In this document: positions 1 to 9,134 of the stretch, piece after piece
Layout: each line of letters starts with the position of its first letter
How positions within the stretch are numbered: position 1 is the first letter of the stretch
NCBI GenBank assembly: GCA_965261195.1
Contig: CBDHDC010000001.1
Span: 1-64,000, forward strand
Direction of reading: 5' to 3'
DNA: 64,000 bases
Source of the DNA: Bin87 sp965261195
GTDB taxonomy: Bacteria; Chloroflexota; Dehalococcoidia; Lucifugimonadales; UBA3495
Made by a program: the position numbers and the translations under genes
The notes under the pieces: generated by a model
What the model was told of the DNA's origin: nothing
Seen by the model: the letters and a program-made list of their open reading frames with translations, nothing else
Databases searched by the model: none

Positions 1-136
1 CGGCGAAATCGGCGTCCCGGAACAGCCGGCCCCGCAGCGACGCCAATACGCCATAGAAGCTTTCCCGCCCCACGTGGTCCAGGTACAGCCGGTCCGCTTC
101 CCAGAGTCCCCTCTGGTCCGATCGCTCTCCCAGCAT
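1..136 (-). CDS. IS1182-type transposase, N-terminal part (runs off left edge)
   Basis: Reading leftwards from an ATG at 136, the frame stays open to the window edge and begins MLGERSDQRGLWEADRLY, followed by HVGRESFYG and LRGRLFRD. This is the usual opening of IS1182-family DDE transposases, which cut and paste their own element. Only about 45 codons are visible, so the catalytic residues cannot be checked. A C-terminal remnant of the same kind of transposase lies at 9474-9725 on the other strand, so the family has more than one copy here. Confidence 0.75.
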   Translation of the reverse strand, partial: MLGERSDQRGLWEADRLYLDHVGRESFYGVLASLRGRLFRDADFA

Positions 137-195
137 TCTCAGCCCTCGCTATGCTTGTTGACTCCAAGTATAGCCGCTGACCCGGCTGCCGCCAC

Positions 196-213
196 TTTCC
201 GGCCAGATTTCTA
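196..213. repeat. Single end of a type F miniature element
   Basis: TTTCCGGCCAGATTTCTA matches, with one or two differences, the right end of the complete type F element at 25773-25949 (TTTCCGGCCAGACTTCTA). No matching left end is seen, so this is a solo terminal remnant. The rest of 137-369 holds no gene. Confidence 0.45.
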
Positions 214-369
214 GGACGCCAGGCTGCCCAACCAAATTAACATAATGGGCCTTGTGGAACCAAATCGGGTGTCAATAAGATCGGTGCCCCGGTATCATGG
301 ACATCCCAATCATCTCCTGCAGGTCTACTCCGCGAGCGATCCTGATAAGTCAGCAAAAGAGGCCCCAGT

Positions 370-1809
370 ATGACAACAAGCGATCCCACCGGTGCAGTAA
401 GTAACCGATTGGAGGACATACTGCGAAAGATCAGCGAAATCGCCCAGAAATCTGCTGGTGGCGGTTACATTTTCCGTGGAGAAAACGCTTGCTACGCCGA
501 GGTGTCATCGGGTCTTTACCGCGAGTACGAAGACCTAGCGGTAGATGACCTCAGGATCGAGTTCATCCAACAAGACATTGTGTGTGAAGCTAAGCGCTTC
601 ACCATCGAAACTGATGACGTAAAGATCCTCGATCAACTTCAGCATTTTGGGTACCAGACTAATCTGATCGACTTCACCACTGATTACCTGATCGCTCTCT
701 TTTTCTCGTGCGATGGTCATTTCGACCAAGATGGTAGGGTAGTCCTACTCCGCAGAGAGTCTGTCCCGACCAGGGTCCCCCAAAGTCCTGTCAATCGCGT
801 CATCGCGCAAAAGAGTGTTTTCGTTATGCCTCCCACCGGGGTTGTCGAACCCGACGATATTATCCAAATCCCGGCTGATTTGAAACAGCCTATCTGGAGT
901 TACCTACGGGATTGTCACGGTATATCTACTGAAACGATATACAACGACCTCTATGGCTTCATCAGGCACCAAGTCGTCCACCCAAGCTACTATGCGAAGT
1001 TCTGCAAGGGATTAGCGTATCACTACGCGCATGATTACCTGAACGCCATTGAGCAGTACACTGGATCCATTGAACTCGGCCCTCCGATATACATCAATTT
1101 CGTCAACCGCGGCGACGTCTATCATCAGTTGGAAAAATATGACCTTGCTATTCAGGACCTCGACAAGGCGATTGAGCTGAATCCGAATGAGCCAGCGGCT
1201 TACCATAACCGGGGCAATGCCTACGGGCGCAAAGGTGAAATAGAGCGGGCGATTGCCGATTTCAACCGGGCGATTGAACTGAACCCGCGTCATGCTAAGG
1301 CTCATCTCAACCGTGGTGTTGCTTACGCCCAGCGTGGAGATATCGCCGAAGCCATGCAAGATTACGACAGCGCGATTGATCTCGACCCAAGTGAGGTGAC
1401 TGCCTACTGCCATCGTGGGTTGGCTTACGGTCAGCAGGGCGAAGTCGAACGTGCCATTGAGGGCTTTACCACCGCAATCTCACTGGACCCCAATTGTATC
1501 CTCGCCTACATCAATCGCGGAAATGCCCGCCTTATCAACGGCGAACTTGAACTTGCCATTCAGGACTGTACCGCCGCGATCCGACTCGAACCGAATAGCC
1601 CCATCGCTCATTTCAATCGTGGGTTAGGCGAACTGTTCTTTTCCTGTTACGGAGAGGCCAAGCGGGACCTACGTGCTGCACAAGACCTCGGGTACGGTGT
1701 GGCTACCTCGTTTCATTGTGAGTATGGAACCATCACGGACATAGAGGGAAAGTATGATATCCGAGTTCCGGCCGACATCGCAGCGATGCTTGTGCCAACG
1801 AGCGGATGA
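370..1809 (+). CDS. FRG domain protein with C-terminal TPR repeats
   Basis: A 479-residue protein. The N-terminal third carries an FRG domain: YIFRGENA near residue 34 supplies the F-R-G triplet and QHFGYQTNLIDFTTD near 95-110 is the second conserved block. From about residue 212 to 450 there are six to seven tetratricopeptide repeats with the typical AYxNRGxAY...AIxDxxxAIxLxP pattern, which usually form a protein-binding superhelix. FRG proteins are widespread and often lie near defence genes, but their biochemical activity is not established. The ATG at 370 follows AAAAGAGG, a reasonable ribosome binding site. It is a single gene with no operon partner. Its GC content is lower than that of the neighbouring genes, suggesting transfer. 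The family call is firm; the role is unknown. Confidence 0.85.
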   Translation: MTTSDPTGAVSNRLEDILRKISEIAQKSAGGGYIFRGENACYAEVSSGLYREYEDLAVDDLRIEFIQQDIVCEAKRFTIETDDVKILDQLQHFGYQTNLIDFTTDYLIALFFSCDGHFDQDGRVVLLRRESVPTRVPQSPVNRVIAQKSVFVMPPTGVVEPDDIIQIPADLKQPIWSYLRDCHGISTETIYNDLYGFIRHQVVHPSYYAKFCKGLAYHYAHDYLNAIEQYTGSIELGPPIYINFVNRGDVYHQLEKYDLAIQDLDKAIELNPNEPAAYHNRGNAYGRKGEIERAIADFNRAIELNPRHAKAHLNRGVAYAQRGDIAEAMQDYDSAIDLDPSEVTAYCHRGLAYGQQGEVERAIEGFTTAISLDPNCILAYINRGNARLINGELELAIQDCTAAIRLEPNSPIAHFNRGLGELFFSCYGEAKRDLRAAQDLGYGVATSFHCEYGTITDIEGKYDIRVPADIAAMLVPTSG

Positions 1810-2201
1810 GATCTGTCCAACAGTCAAAGGTCATCTACCATGCTCTGCATACGGCACTGGGACCAGCAGAGGTAAGCCAATTTCAGGGCCAGGGTCCAGT
1901 CGTACGCGCAGACGGGGAAGCAGGCTAAGCCCGAATCCACCGATGGACACGGATGGACGGCGTGAGGACACTGGAAGGGGGGAGGAAGTTACAGAAGCGA
2001 TGGTCCGGGCTCGAATTCGGGTAGATGGGAGGTTGGGCGGCGGTCTGCAGGCGCTTTTGGGGGCGCCGATGGCGGCCTGCAGTGGCTGTGGTGAGGGAGA
2101 TGGCGGGATAGGACACGGCGAGAGGCGCTCGCGGACCGAGATGGCGCGAGTTGGCGGGGACGTTCAGTTGACAGGATGGCGGGTCAGTTGCAGACGGGTC
2201 G
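1810..2201. other. Gap without a convincing gene
   Basis: About 390 bases between the FRG gene and an IS1380 remnant. Reading frames here have arginine/glycine-rich translations without conserved motifs and no ribosome binding site. The right part probably includes the outer end of the IS1380 element. No terminator hairpin is seen. Confidence 0.4.
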
Positions 2202-3526
2202 TCAAGCTGGGAGTGGAATCGCTCGCAGCCGGGCCAAGGCGCGACTGAACTGGGTTTCCCAAGGCCAGCGCTGTGGCAGATGCAGGGTGAGGCGGCGTGC
2301 CGAACGGGTGAGCCGCCCGGCCAGGGCGAAGAACCGCCGCCGGAGGGTCTTGGTGGTCACGATCCGCTCACCCAGGCCGATGCGGGCGGTCCAGCGGGCC
2401 AGGTTGTGCGCCATCACCTGTACCGCCAGCCAGGCGCCGTTGGCAGCGAAGCGGCCCGAGGGGAGATGGTTCAACCCGACGCCGTACTTCAGGTCTCGAA
2501 TGGCGTTCTCGATCTCGGCGTGGCGGCGATGGTCAGCCTCCAGTTCCAGCATCTCCCCGTCCCGGTTGGTGATGAAGCCGTGATAGCTGTAGGTGGCGAC
2601 GAGGGCCAGTTGGGAACCGGGCGTGGGCTTCACCCGCCGGACGATGAGCCGCACCGGCGCGGCGTCGGGCTCACTCTGGAAGGGGGTGTAGGTGGTCTCG
2701 GCCACATCGGCGGCGCCGTCCATACAGTAAGGAACCGGCGTCCAGGCATCTTCGGGTATCGCCTCGATGAGATTGTGCAGGCTTTTGTGCTGGCGGATGG
2801 TGATGGAGCAGCGCACGTCCATCCGGCGGCAGACGGCGGCCACGGCGTGGGTATAGAAGCCGCTGTCGGCCCGCATGGTGAGTTGCCCCCTGGCCCCGGC
2901 ATGGCGCACCCGCCCCACCGTCTCACGCAGGAAGTGGGCGGCGCCGCGGGCGGTGTTGGCCCGGCCCTCGCGCAGCCGGGACATCAGCACGTCGCCGGTT
3001 CCGGCGGCGACGGCCAGCAGCGGGTGATAGCCACGGACGCCGGTGTAGCCGTGGTGGCGGGGCCCTCCTTGGCCAGTCCGCAGGTCTCGCAGATCGTCGA
3101 ATCAAGGTCGATGGTGAATGGCGCGTCGCCCGGTCCTGCTCCGGCCTGCCATGCCCGGGCCAGCAGCTCGCGGCTCACCCGGTCCAACTGACGGACATGG
3201 CCCCACCTGAAGCTGCGCAGGAAGGTGCCCAGGGTGGAGGGCGCCTTAACCACACTGCCGAGAGCGCAGGCTGTCCTGCCGGTGCGCAACGCATCGGCGT
3301 CGTCGATGCAGTCGCCCCCAGCCAGCGCAGATGCCACCAGCGTCATCATCTTGTCGCCGGTGTTGGCTCGGCCTGGGGCCCGGCCCAGGTCCAGGCGCCG
3401 GTCAACCAGTTGGGGCAGGCCCAGGCGCAAGGCCAACGTGGCGGGAAGGATCAGCCCGGCATTGTTGACCAGGCGGTGGTCGTCGAAGGCGATACGGATG
3501 CGGTCGGGGTGGTGGCGTGGTAGCAT
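2202..3526 (-). pseudogene. IS1380-family transposase, frameshifted
   Basis: Two adjoining frames on the minus strand together make a full-length DDE transposase of about 440 residues. The N-terminal part starts at ATG 3526 (MLPRHHPDRIRIAFDDH) after an AGAAGGAG site and includes FTIDLDSTICETCG, whose first aspartates fit the catalytic D. The C-terminal part contains LTMRADSGFY and LELEADHRRHAEIENAIRD, typical IS1380 blocks. They are separated by a one-base deletion near 3055-3065: after KEG the frame should read ARHHGYTG but runs out of phase. The gene is therefore broken, or the base is a sequencing error. Two more fragments of this element lie at 33681-33790 and 40854-41182. Confidence 0.85.
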
Positions 3527-3785
3527 CTGTTGGGTGCTCCTTCTCTGGGGTCGGTTTTCTGTTTCAAAACCATTATCCCAGAAGCACGGGAGCACCTTCT
3601 TACCGCTTCAGGTCGCTGACCCGACGCCCTCCTTCGGTAGATTCGGGCTAAAGGAGAGAGTCGGCAGCTTTCTCGCCGGTCTGGCCGGACGGAAAGAAGA
3701 GGTCAAACACCGCTGCCGCACCGTCCTGCAATCAAGGGCGGACACCCTGCTGCGCGACTCCCACACCGACTCTCGACACCCCGAA

Positions 3786-3815
3786 AATGCACATCCCACC
3801 TTGGCTTTAGTTTAG
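3786..3815. repeat. Solo terminal inverted repeat of the CTAAAC family
   Basis: Ends CCACCTTGGCTTTAGTTTAG, identical to the right ends of complete miniature elements at 55939-56089 and, in inverse, to many left ends in this window. The matching left end is missing; the upstream stretch 3600-3785 has no gene. Confidence 0.6.
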
Positions 3816-3881
3816 CTCCAGCAGAACAGAACTGCACTGGAACTATCCACACAGCCCCAGAATCCACCAGGAGAGAATCCA

Positions 3882-4853
3882 ATGCAACAGGAAGACGGAC
3901 CGGGCCGCATTGCCGGAGATACCTTCGCGATAACCGAGCACCAAGAAGATGAACCAGCCGGCACTGCTGGAGATCTCCCTGCGAGAGCCACGCACCAGGA
4001 AGATCCACCGGAACACACCGCTGGCGAGCCCCTTGCGGACACCGAACAGGAGGAAGGTCAACCCGCCGCCGGAGAGCCCCTTGTAGACACCGAGCAACAG
4101 GAAGGTCAGCCGGCCACCGGGGGTCCCCTTGTAGACACCGAGCAACAGACCGCCCAGCAACCCCAGACGTTGGCCACCCACATCCAGGAGCACGAAAACA
4201 TCGAGGTCGTCGCCCAGGACCGGGCCGACGCGGTGATAGAAAGAATCCGGCGGCAAACCGACTCCGCCTACCACTTCGCGTTCGACAAGGCCATCAGGGA
4301 AATCCGGTCCGACCAGAACCGGAACTTCGACCGAAAGCTCGAGGAGACCATCGAGCAGTTCAGGCAGACCCTGGAAGGACTCACCCGCCAGCACACCAAC
4401 GGGCTCCAAGACTTGGGATCTGCCGCCCGGGAGAACCAGGACCGGCATGACCGCCAGATGGACCTGCTCCAGTCCGAGATTGACCGGAACCGGCAGGAAG
4501 CCGAGCAGCACCAGGAAGAACTGGTCAAAGCCCATATCCAGAAGCTCACCACCGCTGCCGAGGACTCTAAAAAAGAAAGTGCAGAACAACTCCGGCAGTA
4601 CACCCAGATATGTTCCGAAACCGCAGTGAACCTTACCGAAAGGCTGGACGAAGCGATCAAGAAGAACTCAGGGATGATCGACTCGAAGCTCAGGGAACAT
4701 CGGACTGCGGTCGGCCGGGAACAGCGGCAGAAGACCGAAGAGGCCATCGCAGCCGCCGAGGCCAAGTGGAAGAAGAGGTCCGCGGCGCTTCTCGTAGTCG
4801 CCCTGACGGCATCAGCCATCGCGGCCGCCGCGTTGGTCACGGCAGTCCTTTGA
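3882..4853 (+). CDS. Acidic-repeat coiled-coil protein with C-terminal membrane anchor
   Basis: A 323-residue protein of unrecognised family. Residues 1-95 are acidic and repetitive, with a unit close to GEPLVDTEQQEGQPA occurring three times and visible as a DNA repeat at 4027-4145. Residues 100-285 are rich in E, Q, K and R with heptad-like spacing (for example EETIEQFRQTLEGL and EEAIAAAEAKWKK), so a long coiled coil is expected. Residues 300-323 form one hydrophobic helix (ALLVVALTASAIAAAALVT) ending at the C-terminus, so the protein is probably tail-anchored with the coil in the cytoplasm. No signal peptide. The ATG at 3882 follows AGGAGAG. The architecture recalls apolipoprotein-like or phage-exclusion membrane coiled coils, but no function can be assigned. 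Confidence 0.65.
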   Translation: MQQEDGPGRIAGDTFAITEHQEDEPAGTAGDLPARATHQEDPPEHTAGEPLADTEQEEGQPAAGEPLVDTEQQEGQPATGGPLVDTEQQTAQQPQTLATHIQEHENIEVVAQDRADAVIERIRRQTDSAYHFAFDKAIREIRSDQNRNFDRKLEETIEQFRQTLEGLTRQHTNGLQDLGSAARENQDRHDRQMDLLQSEIDRNRQEAEQHQEELVKAHIQKLTTAAEDSKKESAEQLRQYTQICSETAVNLTERLDEAIKKNSGMIDSKLREHRTAVGREQRQKTEEAIAAAEAKWKKRSAALLVVALTASAIAAAALVTAVL

Positions 4854-4892
4854 GTACGGCAGAACCAATCAGGCTCAGAACAGCCGGCCTGA

Positions 4893-5120
4893 GTGACCTC
4901 GATGCCAACCTGCGGGACGCGGTACGCCAACCACTTCGGACTGACCCAGGTTGATCTCGACCGGCACCGGCCCTACACCCGGGTCATCCAGGCCGCTATC
5001 CTCCGGGTGGTAACGGAGTGGATCACCCCGGACCGCCAGGGCGTCCGGGGCAAACTCCCGTTCAACCTCATGAAGTCCGAGAAACTGGGCTGGACCATCC
5101 AGGGCGTGGAATACCTGTAG
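4893..5120 (+). CDS. Small hypothetical protein
   Basis: A 75-residue frame starting with GTG 40 bases after the coiled-coil gene. An internal ATG three codons on is an alternative start. Sequence features include VIQAAILRVVTEWITPD and a basic middle (GVRGKLPFNLMKSEK). No family is recognised. Support is the good codon pattern, the same direction as the upstream gene and a terminator-like hairpin about 200 bases downstream. It could be the second gene of a two-gene unit. Confidence 0.4.
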   Translation: MTSMPTCGTRYANHFGLTQVDLDRHRPYTRVIQAAILRVVTEWITPDRQGVRGKLPFNLMKSEKLGWTIQGVEYL

Positions 5121-5325
5121 ACCGTGGTGCGCCGGGAGTGGGGCGGTGTGAATAATCGGGAATGTCAGGCCAAGAAAAGGGCGCCTACCAAGGGCCGGTA
5201 GACCTGCCGGTCCACCCATTGTCCCAAGAGACCGCTGAAGGATCGCAGTAGATTAGCAATCTCCTGCCCCACCCCATAGTGCAACATAAGGAGAGACCCC
5301 TCCCGGTGGTTTGTATGTTGACAGT

Positions 5326-5353
5326 CCCCTTCCTCCTGAAGGGGTCTTCTTAT
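5326..5353 (+). terminator. Probable rho-independent terminator
   Basis: CCCCTTC, a five-base loop, then GAAGGGG and TCTTCTTATT: a 7-bp perfect stem followed by a T-rich stretch on the plus strand. It would end transcription from the 3882-5120 genes. Confidence 0.55.
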
Positions 5354-5523
5354 TGCCCGGTTTTCCTATCCCAATTTACGCGGGTTTCCTAAACTCCAGG
5401 ATGACTCATATCGGTTTGGGTTTCACCCCGAGCCTCCCCCTTGACCGAGGAGGGAGCATGGATTCCCGCCTGTTAGAGGAGGACGGTACGGTTCAGAGTG
5501 ACAGGGAAGGGCCAAGGTGGGGG

Positions 5524-6607
5524 TTATTCTTCCACGGCATGGGCGGCGGAGAGGAAGTCGGCGTCGGCGAAATCTGTGAAGCGGTCGGGGAGGAATTGGC
5601 CCATGTCCGAGACGACCCGGGTTGAACCACGGCAGATATAGTCGGCGATGATGCGGCCAGTGACGGGCCCTAAGTGGATGCCCTTTGGTGGTGTGGCCGG
5701 TTGCCAAGAGGACGCCTTCTCGACCGGGGACCGGGCCGATGATGGGTTTGCTGTCGGGACTCAGGGGTCGGGAACCGGCAAGCTGCTGGACCAACTCGGC
5801 CCGCTCCAGGTCGGGAAAGACATCTATGGCCCGCCGGAGGATTTCCAACCGGGCAGTTTCGGTGGGCTGGCGGTCAAACTCTTCGCCCCAGAAAAGCTCT
5901 TTCTGGTCATAGTCCCGGCCGCCGGTGCTGCCGACGCTGGTGAAGCCGTCCATCCGGCTGACCATGTGACCGCGCTTGGGAGAGCTGATCAACACCGGAA
6001 GAGGTTGGCCGGGGTATTTGAGCAAAAGGCGCTCTCCCTTCATGGGCCGGACAGGAACGGGGAAGCCCAGCCAGGGAGTGAAGGCCCTGCTCCAGGTGCC
6101 GGCGGCCACTACCACCGTGCCGCAGTGTATGTCTTCGGAGGCGGTCTTGACGCCGGAAATCGTGGGGCCACTGGTGACAAGACCGGTCACTTCCCGGTAA
6201 AGGATGTTGGCGCCCTTGAGTTCGGCGCCCCGGCCCAAGGCCAGGTTAAGGCGGTAGCTGTCCAACTGGGCAGACTCGTCCTCATACACGGCGCCGATGA
6301 TGGAGGGGGAGAGGCGGGGTTCGATGGAACGGACTTCCCGGGCGTCGATCCAGTGCATTTTGACGTGGGGTTGCTGCCAGACCATCAAGCTTTTGATTAG
6401 ACCGGCCTCTTCGTCGTCCAGAGCCAACCGGAGAGAAGGACGACGCTGGTAGAGCAGGTCCATGCCGGTGGCGTGAGCGGAGGCCCCGCTGCCGATGGCT
6501 TCCCGCTCCAGGAGGGTCACGTTGACGCCTTCCCGGGCCAGGTAATAGGCGACCGAGCAACCGACCACACCGGCGCCAATTACAACTACGTCCGCAGTTT
6601 TAACCAA
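5524..6607 (-). pseudogene. FAD-dependent oxidoreductase (DAO family), frameshifted near its C-terminus
   Basis: Starts at 6607 with a dinucleotide-binding motif VVVIGAGVVGCSVAYYLA and continues through typical D-amino-acid oxidase-like blocks (TVVVAAGTWS, PIIGPVPGREG). Such enzymes oxidise secondary or tertiary amino groups using bound FAD. After LLATGHTTKG an extra base near 5680-5684 shifts the frame; in the next frame the natural ending IHLGPVTGRIIADYICRG and FADADFLSAA can be read to a TAA at 5524-5526. Without that base the protein would be about 361 residues, normal for the family. Read uncorrected, it runs to 5423 with a meaningless arginine/proline tail. A second, intact member of the family is at 27789-28991. 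Substrate unknown. Confidence 0.8.
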
Positions 6608-6936
6608 ACTCTTGCCCTCCCACGGGAGTTTTCGGGATTATCCCTGTGGGTTGCAGAAGTGTCAAATGGGGAGGTGTTATTAACATGGATTGACAGGATG
6701 TACGGGATGGGTGCTTGCCCCTACCCATGTCACCACGTCATCCTGGAGATCCCTCATTGCACCCCGAATCATTTCCCCATACCACCCTGAGCAAAGGGAA
6801 GTGTCGTTGCTCAGGAATTCTGTCAATGCAAATCGCCAGCGGATTCATCAGTCCGAGGGTTTGGTGATGAGCTGGGAGAGTGGTCTGGAGCCGTGGTTGT
6901 GCGGGCGGTTGGTAGGCCGGGTCAAGGCGCGCCGGC

Positions 6937-7029
6937 CTACTGGTGCACGGTGTCGGGGGAGACGCCCAGTTGGCGTACGATCTCGCGGAGGGTGAGTCCC
7001 TGGGGCCTGGCATGTTGCACCGCTTTCCA
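6937..7029 (-). pseudogene. Helix-turn-helix fragment of a transposase
   Basis: About 30 codons reading QGLTLREIVRQLGVSPDTV before a stop. This is a standard helix-turn-helix of the type at the start of IstA (IS21) and related transposases. The rest of the gene is missing. The 6608-7221 stretch holds nothing else that looks coding. Confidence 0.35.
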
Positions 7030-7221
7030 GAGCATTGGCTACCTCGCCGCCCTTCTTGCCACTTCCAGTTTTCCGTCGATTGTCGACTCGCGCTAGTGTT
7101 GTTAAGTTGGAGTCATCTTGCCGCACCAACATTAGTGGCGTGAATGCCAAAGGGCCCGGCAACCAAGCCGGGCCCGCCCCGATGTTTCCTGCGGTGCTGT
7201 TCCTGGGGAGTCGGGACCGTC

Positions 7222-7337
7222 CTAAACCAAAGCCAAGGTGGGATGTGCATTACGGGGGTCTTGAAGACGACCGAGAGGACTCCACGGCACCTCATAACAC
7301 CTTTAGGCCCCAAATGGGTGGCCACCGACAGTGCGAT
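7222..7337 (-). mobile_element. Type A miniature element, truncated by an abutting element
   Basis: The left end CTAAACCAAAGCCAAGGTG and the next 100 bases match the reverse complement of the type A elements at 25474, 45105 and 51389. The far terminal 30 bases are replaced by the next element at 7338. No coding capacity. Confidence 0.75.
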
Positions 7338-7489
7338 CTAAACTAAAGCCAAGGTGGGATCTACATTTTTGAGGTGATGAGGGCAGGTCAGCGCTGCCAA
7401 GTAAAGCTCTCCCGTCCACACATTGAAGTCAGTCAGTCCCCGTCACCGGGTATCCTTCGAATGCGCATTTCACCTTGGCTTTGGTTTAG
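7338..7489. mobile_element. Miniature inverted-repeat element, CTAAAC ends with a unique core
   Basis: A 152-bp element with left end CTAAACTAAAGCCAAGGTG and right end CACCTTGGCTTTGGTTTAG. The core between the ends differs from types A and B, so at least three different cores share these ends. It sits directly against the truncated type A copy. Confidence 0.75.
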
Positions 7490-7569
7490 AACGCCCGAAA
7501 AGAGCAAGTCCCCCGAGACGCGCCATGCGCACCACAGAGAGTTTTGCAATTTTCTACAGAAACGCGTGG

Positions 7570-7598
7570 TTGATAGTTATTGCCTTATAGTATAGTAT
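7570..7598 (+). promoter_or_regulatory. Candidate promoter for the ncRNA at 7604
   Basis: TTGATA at 7570-7575 and TAGTAT at 7593-7598 with a 17-base spacer, in a short AT-rich stretch surrounded by GC-rich DNA. An overlapping TATAGT gives a 15-base spacer. It lies just upstream of a structured, terminated non-coding region. Confidence 0.4.
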
Positions 7599-7603
7599 AT
7601 ATT

Positions 7604-7909
7604 GTGAACGCTGGGGTAGACGGGACACCCCAGTCGTTGCGAACCGAGGGGTGCCAAGCCCGTCAGCACCGGAGGTGGGAAGTGGTTTCGCTGATCACGC
7701 TGAACCATAGATGGCAGGGTGACATGGTTGGCCCGGTGGGTGACGCTGCCTCGGCCTGATTCGTTTCCCGCAATCAGAGCCGCCCTGAGAACAGGCAGAG
7801 TTGCTGACCGGGCCGCCAACCGGCATTCGGGTTTCCCGCCAGGGAATGGCCGAGCCGATACCGAACGCCAGCCAGGCGCCGATGAATGGTCGGCGCCTGG
7901 CTCTTTTTA
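7604..7909 (+). ncRNA. Candidate structured non-coding RNA, about 300 nt
   Basis: No credible protein gene is present, yet the stretch has a promoter-like sequence at its left and a strong terminator at its right. Paired segments can be read directly: CTGGGGT 7611-7617 with ACCCCAG 7627-7633; GGTTGGCCCGGT 7726-7737 with ACCGGGCC 7807-7814 plus CCAACC 7816-7821; inside that CTGCCT 7746-7751 with AGGCAG 7793-7798; and CTGATT 7756-7761 with AATCAG 7772-7777. These nest properly into a long branched arm. Landmark motifs of RNase P RNA, tmRNA, SRP RNA and the cobalamin riboswitch were looked for and not found. Class unknown; it could also be a long leader that is always terminated. Confidence 0.45.
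7870..7909 (+). terminator. Strong rho-independent terminator
   Basis: AGCCAGGCGCCGA, a seven-base loop, then TCGGCGCCTGGCT and CTTTTTAC: a perfect 13-bp GC-rich stem followed by a T run. There is no protein gene upstream on this strand, which is the main reason to suspect an RNA gene. Confidence 0.75.
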
Positions 7910-8141
7910 CGAGTGATCTTCCTGGCATTCGTGGTCAGCTGCCTCCGGCATCACGTCCGCCGGTGAGACTGACCGTACAGGCCGAAACCTGGCCACCGTA
8001 GGGGGCCGTCCTGATGGGACGATCGGTTCAGACCCAGGGCCGGCGCTTGGATGTGGACTTGATGGATTCCGGAGCGGGCAGGCCCTGTTGTTCCAGGAGC
8101 ATGAGGATCATGTTTTCACCGGCGCGAAGCCCCAGCCGATC

Positions 8142-8275
8142 GCCCTGGCTGGAAACAGCCCTCATTCCAGCCGGTGGCTGGAAACTCCCCCATTTGTAGC
8201 TGAGGGGGTGGCTGGAAAACCCAATTTATTTCTCCCCGGCAGGACGGTATACTTTTGCCCATTCCAGCCAGGGGT
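8142..8275. promoter_or_regulatory. Cluster of GGCTGGAA motifs upstream of a resolvase remnant
   Basis: GGCTGGAA occurs at about 8145, 8176 and 8211 in direct orientation and as TTCCAGCC at about 8165 and 8263; two copies are extended to GGTGGCTGGAAA and two to CCTGGCTGGAA in inverted arrangement. Short repeated sites directly before a serine recombinase gene are the usual layout of a res site or operator. Confidence 0.35.
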
Positions 8276-8283
8276 GCAGCGGG

Positions 8284-8720
8284 ATGACGCTCTACGGTTA
8301 CGCCCGGGTCTCGGTGAGAGAGCCGGAGGATAAGAATCTGGACTGCAGGTGGAGTGGCTGGTCCGCGCCGGCTGCTCCCTGGGCCATATTCGAGCCGAGG
8401 AAGCCAGCGGGGCCAGGAACGACCGCGGCGGCCTCCTGGAACTGCTGGACCTGGTGGTCGAGGGAGACACCCTTGCCTCTCTGCCCCATCGCTGAGGCTC
8501 TCTTACCTCTTCGCTGACCACGGCATCCACAAGGACCTGATTTTCACCGATGCGGCCAGCGGTCAGACCAAGGATCGCCCGGGCTGGCGTGACCTGATGA
8601 ACCGGTTCAGCCGGCACTTCAAGGTAGAGGTACAGATTCAGACGGAGCTGACCGCGCGCGACATCGGCTGCTTACGCCACCCTTCACGGACTTCCTTCAT
8701 GGCGATGGACGTCGACAAGC
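8284..8720 (+). pseudogene. Serine recombinase (resolvase) remnants
   Basis: The ATG at 8284 opens MTLYGYARVSVREPEDKNLD, the active-site serine region of resolvases. One base later in another frame the natural continuation LQVEWLVRAGCSLGHIRAEE and GGLLELLDLVVEGDTL appears, so a frameshift lies near 8343. From about 8490 a second piece, FADHGIHKDLIFTDAASGQ followed by DRPGW, resembles the same region of another resolvase. Neither is complete: the second half of the catalytic domain and the DNA-binding domain are missing. The remnant is probably the leftover of a transposon. Confidence 0.6.
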
Positions 8721-8834
8721 ATATACGCCTGCTGTTGTCCCGTCCCTCTGGTACTATAGGGATCGACAGCCAAGAGACCCAGTGCAGTTTAGCCAATTGG
8801 ATATCGCAGTATTGACCACATTTCCGGAGGCGGC

Positions 8835-9134
8835 ATGGAAAAAAACGAACTGGTTCAGCCCACCGCAGTGGAGCCTCGTGCGGGTTACTGCATCTGGATC
8901 AGCTACGCGGACGGACCCGCAGGAGAGGTCGATTTGTCGCATCTGGCTGGCCGGGGCGTCTTCGCAGCCTGGAACGACCGGGCCCACTTCGAAAAAGTAC
9001 ACATCACGGAACACCGTTCGATCGCCTGGGACGACGAAATCGAACTGTGCCCGGATGCCCTCTACCTGCAGCTCACCGGCTTGAGCGTGGAAGAGCTTAT
9101 GCCGGGAGCCCGCCCGGTGCAAGCGGATGCCTGA
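8835..9134 (+). CDS. DUF2442 domain protein
   Basis: A 99-residue protein. The pattern AGYCIWISYADGPAGEVDLS, then HLAGRGVFAAWND and ELCPDALYLQLTG is the DUF2442 signature over nearly its full length. The ATG at 8835 follows CCGGAGG by five bases. It overlaps the next gene, a DUF4160 protein, by eight bases, so the two are translated together. DUF2442/DUF4160 pairs are common and have been suggested to act as small two-component modules of toxin-antitoxin type; this is family-level association, not proof here. Confidence 0.85.
   Translation: MEKNELVQPTAVEPRAGYCIWISYADGPAGEVDLSHLAGRGVFAAWNDRAHFEKVHITEHRSIAWDDEIELCPDALYLQLTGLSVEELMPGARPVQADA

Noticed and set aside
1754..2248. A 164-codon frame after the FRG gene
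   Set aside because: Arginine/glycine-rich translation, no ribosome binding site, overlaps both the FRG gene end and the IS1380 remnant.
7604..7909. Cobalamin riboswitch, RNase P RNA, tmRNA or SRP RNA
   Set aside because: Some GCC/AGG segments look similar to parts of a cobalamin riboswitch, but its conserved core boxes are absent, and the landmark sequences of the other RNAs are missing.
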